Translations under genes and position numbers: made by a program
Shown here: positions 16,693 to 25,417 of the stretch, one piece after another
How the letters are laid out: each line of letters opens with the position of its first letter
Numbering within the stretch: position 1 is the stretch's first letter
Assembly (NCBI RefSeq): GCF_019969725.1
Contig: NZ_JAHXYW010000011.1
Location: forward strand, 124,001-188,000
Length of the DNA: 64,000 nucleotides
Reading direction: 5' to 3'
DNA from: Neobacillus bataviensis
GTDB taxonomy: Bacteria; Bacillota; Bacilli; Bacillales_B; DSM-18226
The notes under the pieces: generated by a model
Databases searched by the model: none
What the model was told of the DNA's origin: nothing
Seen by the model: only the letters and a program-made list of their open reading frames with translations

Positions 16693-16708
16693 ACTTTACC
16701 GTTAAAGT
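16693..16708. promoter_or_regulatory. LacI operator ACTTTACCGTTAAAGT
   Basis: Nearly perfect 16-bp palindrome with the central CG typical of LacI-family operators, in the divergent promoter region. Confidence 0.7.
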
Positions 16709-16749
16709 AAAACTCTATTTAATGCGAGTTTTATTTTTTTACATTTTTA

Positions 16750-16763
16750 TTTTACCGGTAAAG
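16750..16763. promoter_or_regulatory. LacI operator TTTTACCGGTAAAG
   Basis: A perfect TTTACCGGTAAA palindrome 29 bases before the GH183 start codon, 57 bases from the previous site. Confidence 0.7.
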
Positions 16764-16791
16764 CAAACAATAAATAAGGGGTGTTTAAGGT

Positions 16792-18552
16792 TTGAAGGCT
16801 AAATGGAAAGGTGCATCTGTTTTAGTTACCAGTGCAGTTTTATTAGGATCTTCGTTCTACAATATTTCACCGCTAGATGCCATTGCAGGAATCACCGGAA
16901 AAATTGATCAGCAATATGGGAAAGACAAGCTAAACAATGATAAACCTTACCCAAATGCTAGAAAAAGCAATCAAAAGGATACTATTGTAACACCTGAAGA
17001 GAGTACCTTTTTCTCAACTGTTTCAATAGAAGAAAGCGCTACCTATAAAACGGCAAGTGATGGGGATTTATGGCCGACTGCCTGGTCAGATGATGATAAC
17101 TTATATGCGGCAAATGGCGATGGTAAAGGGTTTAATTTAGGGGGTCCATGGGCAGATATTGTTGTGAACAAAATCACCGGCGGACACCCTGCTACAAAGA
17201 ACATAACAGGAGCAAGACTTTCAAGCGGGGATCAAGTAGGTTCCGTTTGGAATGACCCCAATGAATATAACCGGAAGCCAACAGGAATGGTTTCAGTGGA
17301 CGGTAATTTATATCTCGCTGTTCAGGATCTGAATAAAGGCGGCGGCTGGCGTGCCTTCAATGATGCTCCATCTGCTACTATCTTAAAGTCTACCGATAAA
17401 GGAAAAACATGGACATGGGATAAGGAAAAGCCGATGTTTGACGATTATATTTTCACTACCATTATGTTTTTGGATTACGGAAAAGATAGTGAAAACAATT
17501 CAGATGGATATGTGTATGCATATGGCTTAGATTACAATTGGCGTGATTCCTTCATCGATTCTGTACCAGATCCAACCGGCCTTTACCTTGCGAGAGTACC
17601 GAAAGACAGTATTCAAGATCGCTCTAAATGGGAGTTTTATTCCGGAGACTTAAAGGGCGAGGCGAAGTGGACGAAAAATATTAAGCAGAAGAAACCAGTA
17701 TTACAGGATGAAAGAAGAGTTTATAGCAATACCCTATTTGCAACGAATCCTGACAATTCCACTGTTTTATCGCAAGGAAGTGTGGTTTATAACAAACCTT
17801 TGAACCGCTATATTTATACTTCTTGGACAGAATTCACATTCGAGTTCTATGAATCTCCTACCCCTTACGGTCCATGGAAGAGATTTTTAACGAAGGACTT
17901 TGGTGTTTATCCTTGGTTTGATAATCATAACGGCGGATATGGCGCTGTCATTCCGTCAAAATATATTAGTGATGATGGTAAAGAAATGTGGATGAACTCT
18001 AATACATTTATGGGGGCGGCTCAAGTCTATAATCTTGCCTTCAGAAAATTAAAAGTGACACCATATGTAAAAACAGAGCCAACCAATGAAAGCAGTGATA
18101 ACAACTTAGCGCTCCCAACCAATTCAAAAGATGTAACACCAGTTTCAAAGTACAGCGCACATGGTTCCAAACTAAACATTTTAAATGATGGCATCAAAGC
18201 GAATCAAACGGAAGATGATTGGAACGGTGAAAGAAAGCAGGAAGACTGGTGGGGCTACACTTGGTCTCGAGCCTACAACATGAACAAAGTCGTTTATACA
18301 ACTGGTAATATGTACCCCGATGGCGGCTGGTTTAATAATATCAAGGTTCAAGTAAGGCAGAATTTCAAATGGGTAGATGTTGAAAACCTGCAAGGCACTC
18401 CAGCCTATCCTAACAACAATAGTGCTGGCAAAAACCAATCCTATACCTTTACTTTTGATAAGACCTGGGGAGATGGTGTAAGAATTATTGGTACTCCAGG
18501 TGGCGGCGCAACGTTTACTTCCATTGGCGAGTTAGAAGTTTACTATAAATAA
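16792..18552 (+). CDS. Secreted DUF4185 (GH183) protein, probable endo-D-arabinanase, with C-terminal discoidin-like domain
   Basis: The 586-residue protein begins at a TTG with AAGGGGTG upstream and has a signal peptide (cleavage near residue 31). Residues ~75-420 form a DUF4185 domain, recognisable from DGDLWPTAWSDDDNLYAANG, STDKGKTWTWD and YTSWTEFTFEFYESPTPYGP. DUF4185 proteins of mycobacteria and other bacteria were shown to be endo-D-arabinanases (family GH183), so I infer the same here. Residues ~430-586 resemble a discoidin/F5-8C carbohydrate-binding module (LPTNSKDVTPVSKYSAHGS, then WWGYTWSRAYNMNKV), which would hold the enzyme on its polymer. LacI operators precede the gene. It is the only plus-strand gene of the locus. 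Confidence 0.85.
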   Translation: MKAKWKGASVLVTSAVLLGSSFYNISPLDAIAGITGKIDQQYGKDKLNNDKPYPNARKSNQKDTIVTPEESTFFSTVSIEESATYKTASDGDLWPTAWSDDDNLYAANGDGKGFNLGGPWADIVVNKITGGHPATKNITGARLSSGDQVGSVWNDPNEYNRKPTGMVSVDGNLYLAVQDLNKGGGWRAFNDAPSATILKSTDKGKTWTWDKEKPMFDDYIFTTIMFLDYGKDSENNSDGYVYAYGLDYNWRDSFIDSVPDPTGLYLARVPKDSIQDRSKWEFYSGDLKGEAKWTKNIKQKKPVLQDERRVYSNTLFATNPDNSTVLSQGSVVYNKPLNRYIYTSWTEFTFEFYESPTPYGPWKRFLTKDFGVYPWFDNHNGGYGAVIPSKYISDDGKEMWMNSNTFMGAAQVYNLAFRKLKVTPYVKTEPTNESSDNNLALPTNSKDVTPVSKYSAHGSKLNILNDGIKANQTEDDWNGERKQEDWWGYTWSRAYNMNKVVYTTGNMYPDGGWFNNIKVQVRQNFKWVDVENLQGTPAYPNNNSAGKNQSYTFTFDKTWGDGVRIIGTPGGGATFTSIGELEVYYK

Positions 18553-18555
18553 TAG

Positions 18556-18594
18556 AAAAATCCCACCAACATTTTATGCTGGCGGGATTTTTTT
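18556..18594. terminator. Bidirectional terminator between convergent glycosidase genes
   Basis: AAATCCC.CCA pairs with TGG.GGGATTT with A-run and T-run on either side. Confidence 0.85.
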
Positions 18595-18599
18595 ATGAA

Positions 18600-19691
18600 T
18601 TAATAATCAAAGCACTTCTTCATATCATCTTCATTAAACCCTAGAATATCGGCCAGAGGCAGTCTTTTAGCAACCGGAAGAATGATTGGATGATCCTTGT
18701 GCGGCTCAGTCTGATACCAATAGGCCGTGCTGGAGTAGTCATCACTACGATTATTATTGTGGCCATGCTCGATTGTGACCTTTATGGACTTATCAAACAT
18801 AATCGGATCTTGAATATGGAAGCGGTAGTAAGAGACTTTGCCTGACCAGTTTGGCCCTCCTCCTAAAATAATTCCATGATATGGTGAATGGTATTCTTGT
18901 GTTGGGCACCAAGCAGTATTAAAATAATCTTCCATCCCTGTGCCATGCAGTGAAGGCGGCCAAGGCTCTCCATCAATGAAAATCATGTCATCGCCTTCAC
19001 CATACCAGTTCCATTCTCTTGTCATCCTTAGGTTATGAATATTTAAATTACAGCCAACATAATGACCCTTACCCTCTGCTTCAAAGAAAACGTAGTTTCC
19101 ATCACCTGTGGTATTTTTACCGCCAAATTCAAACAAAGCATTCGAGATATTATCTTCGATTCCATCTGTCAATTCTCTTTTCCAAAGAGCATGGAAACGC
19201 AGTGGGCTGTCAATTTCTTCGTCATAGATTTCATGATCGATGTAGTAGTAAAATTTAATCGGTGCATCAGCATTAGACTCGATCTCAATGCGTGCAGATT
19301 TTCCAAACGGCATTGGGAAGAAACAGTTTAACGATCTTCCATCCTCTGGACTCATCGCCAAAGGGGCAGAGCTGAAATTTCTTGTAATTCCGTGACCCAT
19401 TCCAAAAAAGTCGCCAATTGGCGCTTGAACGCTAGGATTGGTTTCGCCGTCCCAATACATTCTGATGACAACCTTGCGATGTAAAAATTCCTCCAGCTTA
19501 TCTTCCAAAGGAGCCATCGTCATCCAAATATGGGTGATACAGCCGGATCCTGTCAAATTGCAAACATCCACGACATCGCCAGGATATACTTTTAAATAAT
19601 CGCGATTGCCTCCAGTTGTGTCATAGCTCGAAGCACGCTTGCTTTTCCCTTTTCTTTGTTTGTATAGATCTCTTAATGAAGTTCCAATCAT
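18600..19691 (-). CDS. DUF2961 (GH172) glycosidase, probable exo-D-arabinofuranosidase
   Basis: The 363-residue protein is a DUF2961 member. Characterised members (GH172) act on D-arabinofuranosides or on the D-fructofuranose dianhydride. It shows the family landmarks SGCITHIWMTM, RMYWDGETNPSVQAPIGDFF, WYGEGDDMIFIDGE and GTGMEDYFNTAW; the last two carry the conserved acidic residues expected in the active site. No signal peptide or anchor is present, so it should trim imported oligosaccharides in the cytoplasm. I chose ATG 19691, with GGAGG 8 bases before it. It shares motifs and order with the next gene upstream, a paralogue. It is the last gene before a terminator. Confidence 0.85.
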   Translation of the reverse strand: MIGTSLRDLYKQRKGKSKRASSYDTTGGNRDYLKVYPGDVVDVCNLTGSGCITHIWMTMAPLEDKLEEFLHRKVVIRMYWDGETNPSVQAPIGDFFGMGHGITRNFSSAPLAMSPEDGRSLNCFFPMPFGKSARIEIESNADAPIKFYYYIDHEIYDEEIDSPLRFHALWKRELTDGIEDNISNALFEFGGKNTTGDGNYVFFEAEGKGHYVGCNLNIHNLRMTREWNWYGEGDDMIFIDGEPWPPSLHGTGMEDYFNTAWCPTQEYHSPYHGIILGGGPNWSGKVSYYRFHIQDPIMFDKSIKVTIEHGHNNNRSDDYSSTAYWYQTEPHKDHPIILPVAKRLPLADILGFNEDDMKKCFDY

Positions 19692-19737
19692 AAACAATTC
19701 CTCCGTAAAAAGATTAATTGACTAGTATACCGCTAAC

Positions 19738-20814
19738 TTATATTACTTCGAGTTCATCCTTCCCAGGAATCTGTGGAAATAGATTGTGCGGTTCTGCCTG
19801 ATACCAGTAGGCGACAGAAGCAATATCATCCTGCAATGGTAAATATCTTCCTTCAGAACGCCACCCTAATGCCTGGATGGTTACTTTTAAATCTTGTTCA
19901 AACCGGATTGGATCCATGACATGCCAACGATACATCCCAAATCTTTGCTGACTGCGATATAAACCATCTGGCTTAATGACTTGATGCATGCCTAAATATG
20001 CTGTGGAATAAGTGCCATATTCACCCTTTGGCTGCTCCCAGTTCCAGGCCCCGCCAAAGTAATCCTCTGTTCCCGTTCCGCAAATTGTCGGGAATTCCTG
20101 ATCCCCATCGAGGTAAAATTTAATTTCACCCTCTCCCCACCAGCCACAGCTGTTAACCTGCCAGGCGATATAGGTACCAACATAATGACCATGACCCTTC
20201 ACGCCATCAATGATGATATGAACATCCTTGTATGAAACCGGATTGCTTCTATTCCACTGAGCATGAAAATAGGCTGCATCTTCAGGCACTTCCGTTAAAG
20301 CATAGTTAACTTGATAATAAAGAATAACATCGTCGTTTGAAATATTCTCCACTGTAATCTTAGCGGACTTACGGAATGGCATTTCCCAATAACTGTTCAT
20401 TCCTCCAGCAGGGTTTACGGCAATTGGCAAGGAATTAACGTTGCTGCGCTCACACCAGCCATTGCAAAAGAAATCACCAATCGGCACTTCAACAGAAGGG
20501 TTTTCCTCCCCATCCCAATACATTCGAAAGATAAGATTTCGCCAGGCATCAGGATGACAGGTTAGCCAAATATGCTGGATGACTCCAGGTTCATTAATTT
20601 CCGCCATTGTAAAGGTGGAGAGCTTTTGGACATTAACGGAAGGAGAGACTTTCCAGCCCAAACCCAAATCTCTAGCACAGGCGGCACCCGTACCCTCCGT
20701 AGCCATTCCTCCTTTTCCTTTTTCTCCAGTAAAATTTTCAGGGCTAATCGAACGAGTTTTTGCCTTTGATAAGCGGGATAGAGACCCTAATCCCATACCA
20801 AAACCATTAAACAT
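19738..20814 (-). CDS. DUF2961 (GH172) glycosidase, second paralogue
   Basis: This 358-residue protein has the same architecture as its neighbour: PGVIQHIWLTC, RMYWDGEENPSVEVPIGDFF, WWGEGEIKFYLDGD and GTGTEDYFGGAWNW. The N-terminus differs (MFNGFGMGLGSLSRLSKAKT). It also lacks a signal peptide. The ATG at 20814 has GGAGG 8 bases upstream, so a longer start overlapping the previous gene is unlikely. Two clearly diverged paralogues in one operon suggest different linkages or positions are cleaved, for example alpha and beta D-arabinofuranosyl ends. That split is an inference. Confidence 0.85.
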   Translation of the reverse strand: MFNGFGMGLGSLSRLSKAKTRSISPENFTGEKGKGGMATEGTGAACARDLGLGWKVSPSVNVQKLSTFTMAEINEPGVIQHIWLTCHPDAWRNLIFRMYWDGEENPSVEVPIGDFFCNGWCERSNVNSLPIAVNPAGGMNSYWEMPFRKSAKITVENISNDDVILYYQVNYALTEVPEDAAYFHAQWNRSNPVSYKDVHIIIDGVKGHGHYVGTYIAWQVNSCGWWGEGEIKFYLDGDQEFPTICGTGTEDYFGGAWNWEQPKGEYGTYSTAYLGMHQVIKPDGLYRSQQRFGMYRWHVMDPIRFEQDLKVTIQALGWRSEGRYLPLQDDIASVAYWYQAEPHNLFPQIPGKDELEVI

Positions 20815-20836
20815 TATAGGTTCCTCCAATAAATAT

Positions 20837-22036
20837 TTATTTTGGTTCAACCACTAATTTTCTTAGTGAAAAATTGTAGTTATTCACACCACCCATGAAG
20901 GTATTCGATTGAACATACATCGTTTTTCCATTTGAGCTGATAAATTTGGAAGGAATCGTCGCGGCATAACCGCCGTTATGGGTATTTGACCAAGGATATT
21001 CCCCAAAGTCCTTTGACATAAATAACTTCCATGGCCCCCAAGGATGGGCCGCCTCATAAAATTCAAAGGTATACTCCGTCCAAGAGGTATAAAGAAAGCG
21101 GTTAAGGGGTTCATTATAAACCACACTGCCTTGAGATAGGACCGTTAAGTGATTGGGCTCTGACGAAGAATCCCGAAAAAGGACTCTATCATCCTGTAAA
21201 ACTGGGACTCTCTTTTTTATATCACTAGTCCAAATTGGTGAATCCTCTTTAAATCCTGAATAAAATTCCCATGAAGAACGATCTAATATACTCGCTTTGG
21301 GCACCCTCGCTAAATAAAGCTTATCAGGGTCCTTCACCCGATTATTGAAGGAGTCCCTCCAATTGTAGTCCAGACCATAGGCATAAACATAATCATCCGG
21401 TGCATTTTCATAGTCTTTTCCATAATCAAGAAACATGATGGTGGTAAAAATATGATCATCAAACATTGGTGCCTTTTTGTCCCATGTCCATGTTTTCCCC
21501 TTATCTGTTGATTTAACAATGGTAGCCGCTGGAACATCATTAAAATCTTTATTCAGGTCTTGAACAGCGAGATAAAGATTGCCATCTACACAGGCCATTC
21601 CTGTAGGCTTTCGATTATAAGCTGCAGGATTATTCCAAATTTGACTGATTTGATCGCCGCTAGAAACCGTCTCACCCGATAGCTTTCCGGGGTCTCCGCT
21701 TATTTTACTAATGGCAATATCCTTTATTAGATAGCTGCCAGGGTTTGGAGGGGTGTTTGCAAGGTTGGGCGGCTCGACAGTAAATCCATCACCATCGCCA
21801 TTCGCTGCGTAAAGATGATCATCATCAGACCAGCAGGATGCCCATAAATCTCCTTGGCTTTGCGTGTTAATGGTATAGGATTCTTCTATTATGGCCGTCT
21901 TGAAAAATTTACTTTTTTCAATTTTAACCGCACTCTCTTTTTGATCACGAAGTAAAAAAGTAAAAATGAATCCGATAACAATAATGGATACAATGGCCAG
22001 CCATCTTTTTTTCATTTGAACTCTCACCACGCTCAT
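20837..22036 (-). CDS. Membrane-anchored DUF4185 (GH183) protein, probable endo-D-arabinanase
   Basis: The 399-residue protein has one N-terminal hydrophobic segment (about residues 11-30) after a basic start, with no lipobox or clear cleavage site, so it is probably a signal anchor that displays the enzyme outside the cell. The rest is a single DUF4185 domain with the same blocks as the secreted paralogue (QGDLWASCWSDDDHLYAANG, STDKGKTWTWDKK, YTSWTEYTFEFYEAAHPWGP). It lacks the C-terminal binding module. It is followed at 22 bases by the GH172 genes. An in-frame ATG at 22015 is an alternative start. Confidence 0.83.
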   Translation of the reverse strand: MSVVRVQMKKRWLAIVSIIVIGFIFTFLLRDQKESAVKIEKSKFFKTAIIEESYTINTQSQGDLWASCWSDDDHLYAANGDGDGFTVEPPNLANTPPNPGSYLIKDIAISKISGDPGKLSGETVSSGDQISQIWNNPAAYNRKPTGMACVDGNLYLAVQDLNKDFNDVPAATIVKSTDKGKTWTWDKKAPMFDDHIFTTIMFLDYGKDYENAPDDYVYAYGLDYNWRDSFNNRVKDPDKLYLARVPKASILDRSSWEFYSGFKEDSPIWTSDIKKRVPVLQDDRVLFRDSSSEPNHLTVLSQGSVVYNEPLNRFLYTSWTEYTFEFYEAAHPWGPWKLFMSKDFGEYPWSNTHNGGYAATIPSKFISSNGKTMYVQSNTFMGGVNNYNFSLRKLVVEPK

Positions 22037-22110
22037 AAGAAAGATCCTTATAACTATCCTTCATTTAAAACTAAAGATAATCAAAGGATCTCGGTTCGCT
22101 TAAACTTGGT

Positions 22111-22188
22111 TGTTGATTTGCGCTCCTGGCGCTTCGCGCACCTTAGGGCGTGCCGAGGAGTCTTCGCGACTTCCTCTCCAATCAACAA
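22111..22188. repeat. Palindromic intergenic element, short form
   Basis: Starts with TGTTGATTTGCGCTCCTGGC and ends with the inverted AATCAACA. It is GC-rich against its surroundings and matches the ends of the longer element at 33866-34056. It lies in the 188-base gap between the permease and the GH183 gene. Confidence 0.65.
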
Positions 22189-22224
22189 TGTTAAAATATC
22201 AACAAATGCCTTTAAACCAGCAAT

Positions 22225-23031
22225 TTACTTAATACCAGTTGTTTTAATTCCATCAACCAAATATTTTTGCATGGAGAAGAAGACGATAAAGGTCGGTATT
22301 GCACTCATTAATGCCGCAGCGAGCACAATGCTCCATGATGTTTCATAACCGCCTCCGACGATGTTCGCCAAGGCAACCTGTACCACCCAAAGCTCTTCCT
22401 TTTGGTTAATAATCAATGGCCATAAGTAATTGTTCCAGTTCGCTGTAAAGAATCCGATTGTCAGCGGGATAATCATTGGTTTCGATAATGGGAGGACTAG
22501 CCGAAAGAAAGTGCCCGTAATCGATAAGCCTTCCATATAAGCTGCTTCTTCCAGTTCTTTCGGAAAATCTTGATAAAACTGTTTGAATAAGAAGATTCCA
22601 TAGGCATTGAAGATCATCGGGATAATTAACCCGCCATAGGAATTAGCCAGTCCTAAATTTTTTGTCACCATGTAGAGTGGAATCATGATGACGGTAAAAG
22701 GAACCATTAGTGTACTGATCATCCATCCAAACACGATATTTTTACCTGGAAAGTTTAAACGGGCTAATGCATATCCGCTCATGGAGTGGAAAAGCATCGC
22801 TACAACCGTTACGGTGATGGAAATAATTAAAGAGTTCCAAATAGCTCGCAAGATATTGGTTTCCAATACAGCCTTAAAATTGTCGAGTGTTAAATTTGCT
22901 AAGTTAAAATTAAGCTTAAATACATCTTCCGGAGTTCTAAATGAACTTAATACCAAGAAAACGATAGGAAGAATCATTAGAATTCCACAAGCGAGTGTAA
23001 ATACAGTTAAAGACTTCTTAGTTTTCCCCAC
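22225..23031 (-). CDS. Carbohydrate ABC transporter permease (MalG type)
   Basis: The protein is a six-helix inner-membrane permease of the binding-protein-dependent type. The cytoplasmic EAA loop that docks the ATPase reads EEAAYMEGLSITGTFFRLVLP. It pairs with the MalF-type permease encoded just upstream. The GTG at 23031 follows a perfect AGGAGGTG; an ATG at 23064 inside the upstream gene would add 11 residues and has no ribosome binding site, so I prefer the GTG. No ATPase gene is in the operon; in Bacillus the shared ATPase MsmX serves such importers. Confidence 0.9.
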   Translation of the reverse strand: MGKTKKSLTVFTLACGILMILPIVFLVLSSFRTPEDVFKLNFNLANLTLDNFKAVLETNILRAIWNSLIISITVTVVAMLFHSMSGYALARLNFPGKNIVFGWMISTLMVPFTVIMIPLYMVTKNLGLANSYGGLIIPMIFNAYGIFLFKQFYQDFPKELEEAAYMEGLSITGTFFRLVLPLSKPMIIPLTIGFFTANWNNYLWPLIINQKEELWVVQVALANIVGGGYETSWSIVLAAALMSAIPTFIVFFSMQKYLVDGIKTTGIK

Positions 23032-23047
23032 GCTGCTTGTGCACCTC

Positions 23048-23932
23048 CTAATCCTTTTTCGCATACAATCTTAGTTGCGCAAGTGATAGAACAAAAATAA
23101 TTAAGAATAATACAACAGCTAATGCTGATGCATAGCCCATATTTAAGAATTCGAATGCCTGCTTGTATATATAAAGAACACTCACCATCGTAGAATTGGC
23201 AGGTCCTCCCTTTGTCATAACCATGATTTGGTCAAATACTTGGAACGAACCAATCGTTGTAACGACCAAAATAAACACACTAGTGGGGCGCAATAGCGGG
23301 AGCGTAATATGCCAAAAAGCTTTCCAGCCTGTTGCACCGTCAATAGAAGCTGCTTCATAATAATCGCCCGGGATTTCTTTAATAGCAGCCAAGAAAATCA
23401 TCATATTGTATCCAAGGTTTATCCAGAGAATAACGATAATAACGGAAACCAGCGCTTGACTGGTTGATCCCAAAAATTGTTGGTGCGGAAGGCCAAATAG
23501 ATCAAGGAATTGGTTAATGAAACCGTTTCGTGGATCATATAAGAACATCCAAATTACCGCTGAAATAACAGACGTTATCGCGAAAGGCAATAAAAACATC
23601 GTTCTTGCAATACCTACAAACTTTTGCTTTATGCTGTTCATAATTACCGCTAAAAATAGCGATCCTGCAAAGAGCATTGGTACATAAATGATCGTGAAAA
23701 TAAATGTTTTATATACCGAATTCCACCAATCTTTATCTGATGCCAGCCTTTTATAATTATCAAAACCGATAAAAACTTTCGGGCTTAATGCATTCCAATC
23801 GTGAAGACTAACATAGAACGCATACACCATCGGTACAAATATAAATACGGTCAATCCCAGTAAATTGGGGAGTAGGAAACCATATGCCGTCAATGCTTCA
23901 TTTCTTTTACTTCTTAAACCCTTTAGCTTCAT
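23048..23932 (-). CDS. Sugar ABC transporter permease (MalF type)
   Basis: The 294-residue protein has six predicted membrane helices and the EAA motif YYEAASIDGATGWKAFWHITLPLLRP, shown here as YYEAASIDGATG followed by ITLPLLRP. It is the partner of the MalG-type permease downstream, and a binding-protein gene precedes it. A GGAGGA site stands before the ATG. A strong intercistronic hairpin separates it from the binding-protein gene. The transporter is placed between GH183 and sugar-phosphate genes, so imported D-arabino-oligosaccharide is the likely cargo. Confidence 0.91.
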   Translation of the reverse strand: MKLKGLRSKRNEALTAYGFLLPNLLGLTVFIFVPMVYAFYVSLHDWNALSPKVFIGFDNYKRLASDKDWWNSVYKTFIFTIIYVPMLFAGSLFLAVIMNSIKQKFVGIARTMFLLPFAITSVISAVIWMFLYDPRNGFINQFLDLFGLPHQQFLGSTSQALVSVIIVILWINLGYNMMIFLAAIKEIPGDYYEAASIDGATGWKAFWHITLPLLRPTSVFILVVTTIGSFQVFDQIMVMTKGGPANSTMVSVLYIYKQAFEFLNMGYASALAVVLFLIIFVLSLAQLRLYAKKD

Positions 23933-23970
23933 CGAATTGTCCTCCTCGTCTTTATCGAGGTATTAAGATT

Positions 23971-24009
23971 GTAAGTCCGAGAGACTTATAGAAAGCCGCT
24001 CGGACTTAC
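23971..24009 (-). terminator. Intercistronic hairpin after binding-protein gene
   Basis: GTAAGTCCGAG pairs perfectly with CTCGGACTTAC. No T-run follows on the minus strand, so message protection or partial attenuation is more likely than full termination. Confidence 0.7.
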
Positions 24010-24016
24010 GCAAAAT

Positions 24017-25294
24017 TTACTTCTTCTTTAGAGCCTCTTCAATTTTCTTCTCTGCTTCTTTCGCAGCATCTGCACCTTTGACTTTACCGAACATTACCTT
24101 TTGCATGGCTTCACCAACAGCGTCTACAACCTCTGGGCCGTAACGTGGTTCTGGAATAGCAGAATCATAGATTTCATCTGTAAATACTTTACGTAAGCCT
24201 TTGTCGTAGATGGCTTTCCCCTCTTCAATAACGGATTGTCTTGGAGAATAAGCAAACTTAACTTCAGTAGCCCATTTCAATGGACGAGATTTATCTTCAG
24301 CAAAGCACCACATGATAAATTTAGCGGCTTCTTCTACATTCTTACTTTTTGAATTAACGGCCATCTTCCAGCCGCCAGCGTCTGTTGCAGCTTTTCCGCC
24401 ATCTGGAGTCGGAATTGGCGCAAGTCCAATATCAGTATCTTTAAATTGGTTTTCAAGCACAGGAATCGCCCATGTACCTACAATGGTCATCGCAGCAGTA
24501 CCAGTTCCGATATTTGCTGCATCCCATGGTCCGTACTGTAATTTAGACGGTGCTGAACCATTTTGGAAGAAAGATCCCCAATAATCTAACGCTTTTACAA
24601 CTTCTGGAGAATTAAAGGTAGATTTTGTTCCATCCTCGCTTAATACATTACCACCTTGCTGCCATAAGAAAGGATACCAAATGAAGTTTAGGTATGGTCC
24701 TTTATCGGTAGGAAGAACTAGACCAGCCACTTTATCAGTTGTTAACTTTTTAGCAGCAGCTTGTAATTCATCCCAAGTTTTAGGTACTTCAACCCCTTTA
24801 TCGGCTAACATCTTTTTATTGTAATATAAACCTAATAATTCTAGTTCATAAGGAAGGGCAAGGACTTTGTCCTTATACGTTACAGCATCGATGGCTGCAG
24901 GAAGGAAATCCTCCTTTGCACCTTTAGGAAAATATGGATTTAAATCAGCCATTATCCCTGATTGCGCATACTTTGTGAAGTCCCCAGGGCTTACCATGAA
25001 AATGTCTGGTCCTTCTTCGTTCGCAAACGCTACTGGTAATTTTGTGGTTGTGTAATCACTTTGGTTAAACGCTGTGTACTCAATCTTCACTTTGTCTTTA
25101 TGTGCGGCGTTGTATTCCTTGACTAAGTCTTGGAAGAATTTCTTTTCAGCTTCGGAGTGGAAATCCCAAAATTTAAGTGTCACAACACCATCTTTTTTTC
25201 CATCTCCTGAAGATGATTTTGAACTGCTGCAGCCTGCCTGAACAACTAGCAATAACACGATACTAAAAATCAAAAACGACTTCCAGAATTTCAT
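24017..25294 (-). CDS. Sugar-binding lipoprotein of the D-arabinan-type locus
   Basis: The 425-residue protein is a family-1 extracellular solute-binding protein with a lipoprotein signal (QAGCSSSK). It is clearly paralogous to the product at 28360-29652: both share ALPYELELLGLYYNKKML-like and TDKVAGLVLPTD segments. Trp/Tyr-rich stretches (FIWYPFLWQQGG) fit a carbohydrate ligand. It leads the transporter operon with the two permeases. A LacI-type site CTGCAAACGTTTACAG lies 39 bases before the start codon. Confidence 0.92.
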   Translation of the reverse strand: MKFWKSFLIFSIVLLLVVQAGCSSSKSSSGDGKKDGVVTLKFWDFHSEAEKKFFQDLVKEYNAAHKDKVKIEYTAFNQSDYTTTKLPVAFANEEGPDIFMVSPGDFTKYAQSGIMADLNPYFPKGAKEDFLPAAIDAVTYKDKVLALPYELELLGLYYNKKMLADKGVEVPKTWDELQAAAKKLTTDKVAGLVLPTDKGPYLNFIWYPFLWQQGGNVLSEDGTKSTFNSPEVVKALDYWGSFFQNGSAPSKLQYGPWDAANIGTGTAAMTIVGTWAIPVLENQFKDTDIGLAPIPTPDGGKAATDAGGWKMAVNSKSKNVEEAAKFIMWCFAEDKSRPLKWATEVKFAYSPRQSVIEEGKAIYDKGLRKVFTDEIYDSAIPEPRYGPEVVDAVGEAMQKVMFGKVKGADAAKEAEKKIEEALKKK

Positions 25295-25332
25295 ATCAGT
25301 TGCCCCCTCTTTAATTACATTTTAATAGATTT

Positions 25333-25348
25333 CTGCAAACGTTTACAG
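25333..25348. promoter_or_regulatory. LacI/CcpA-type operator CTGCAAACGTTTACAG
   Basis: A 16-bp near-palindrome with central CG, upstream of the transporter operon. It is the most divergent of the seven sites and may instead be a catabolite-repression site. Confidence 0.6.
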
Positions 25349-25417
25349 GCTAATTATGTTTTTTGTCGAAATTCCCTCCTTTCAATTGGTCTGATAACAT
25401 TCAATCAATTAATCTAC

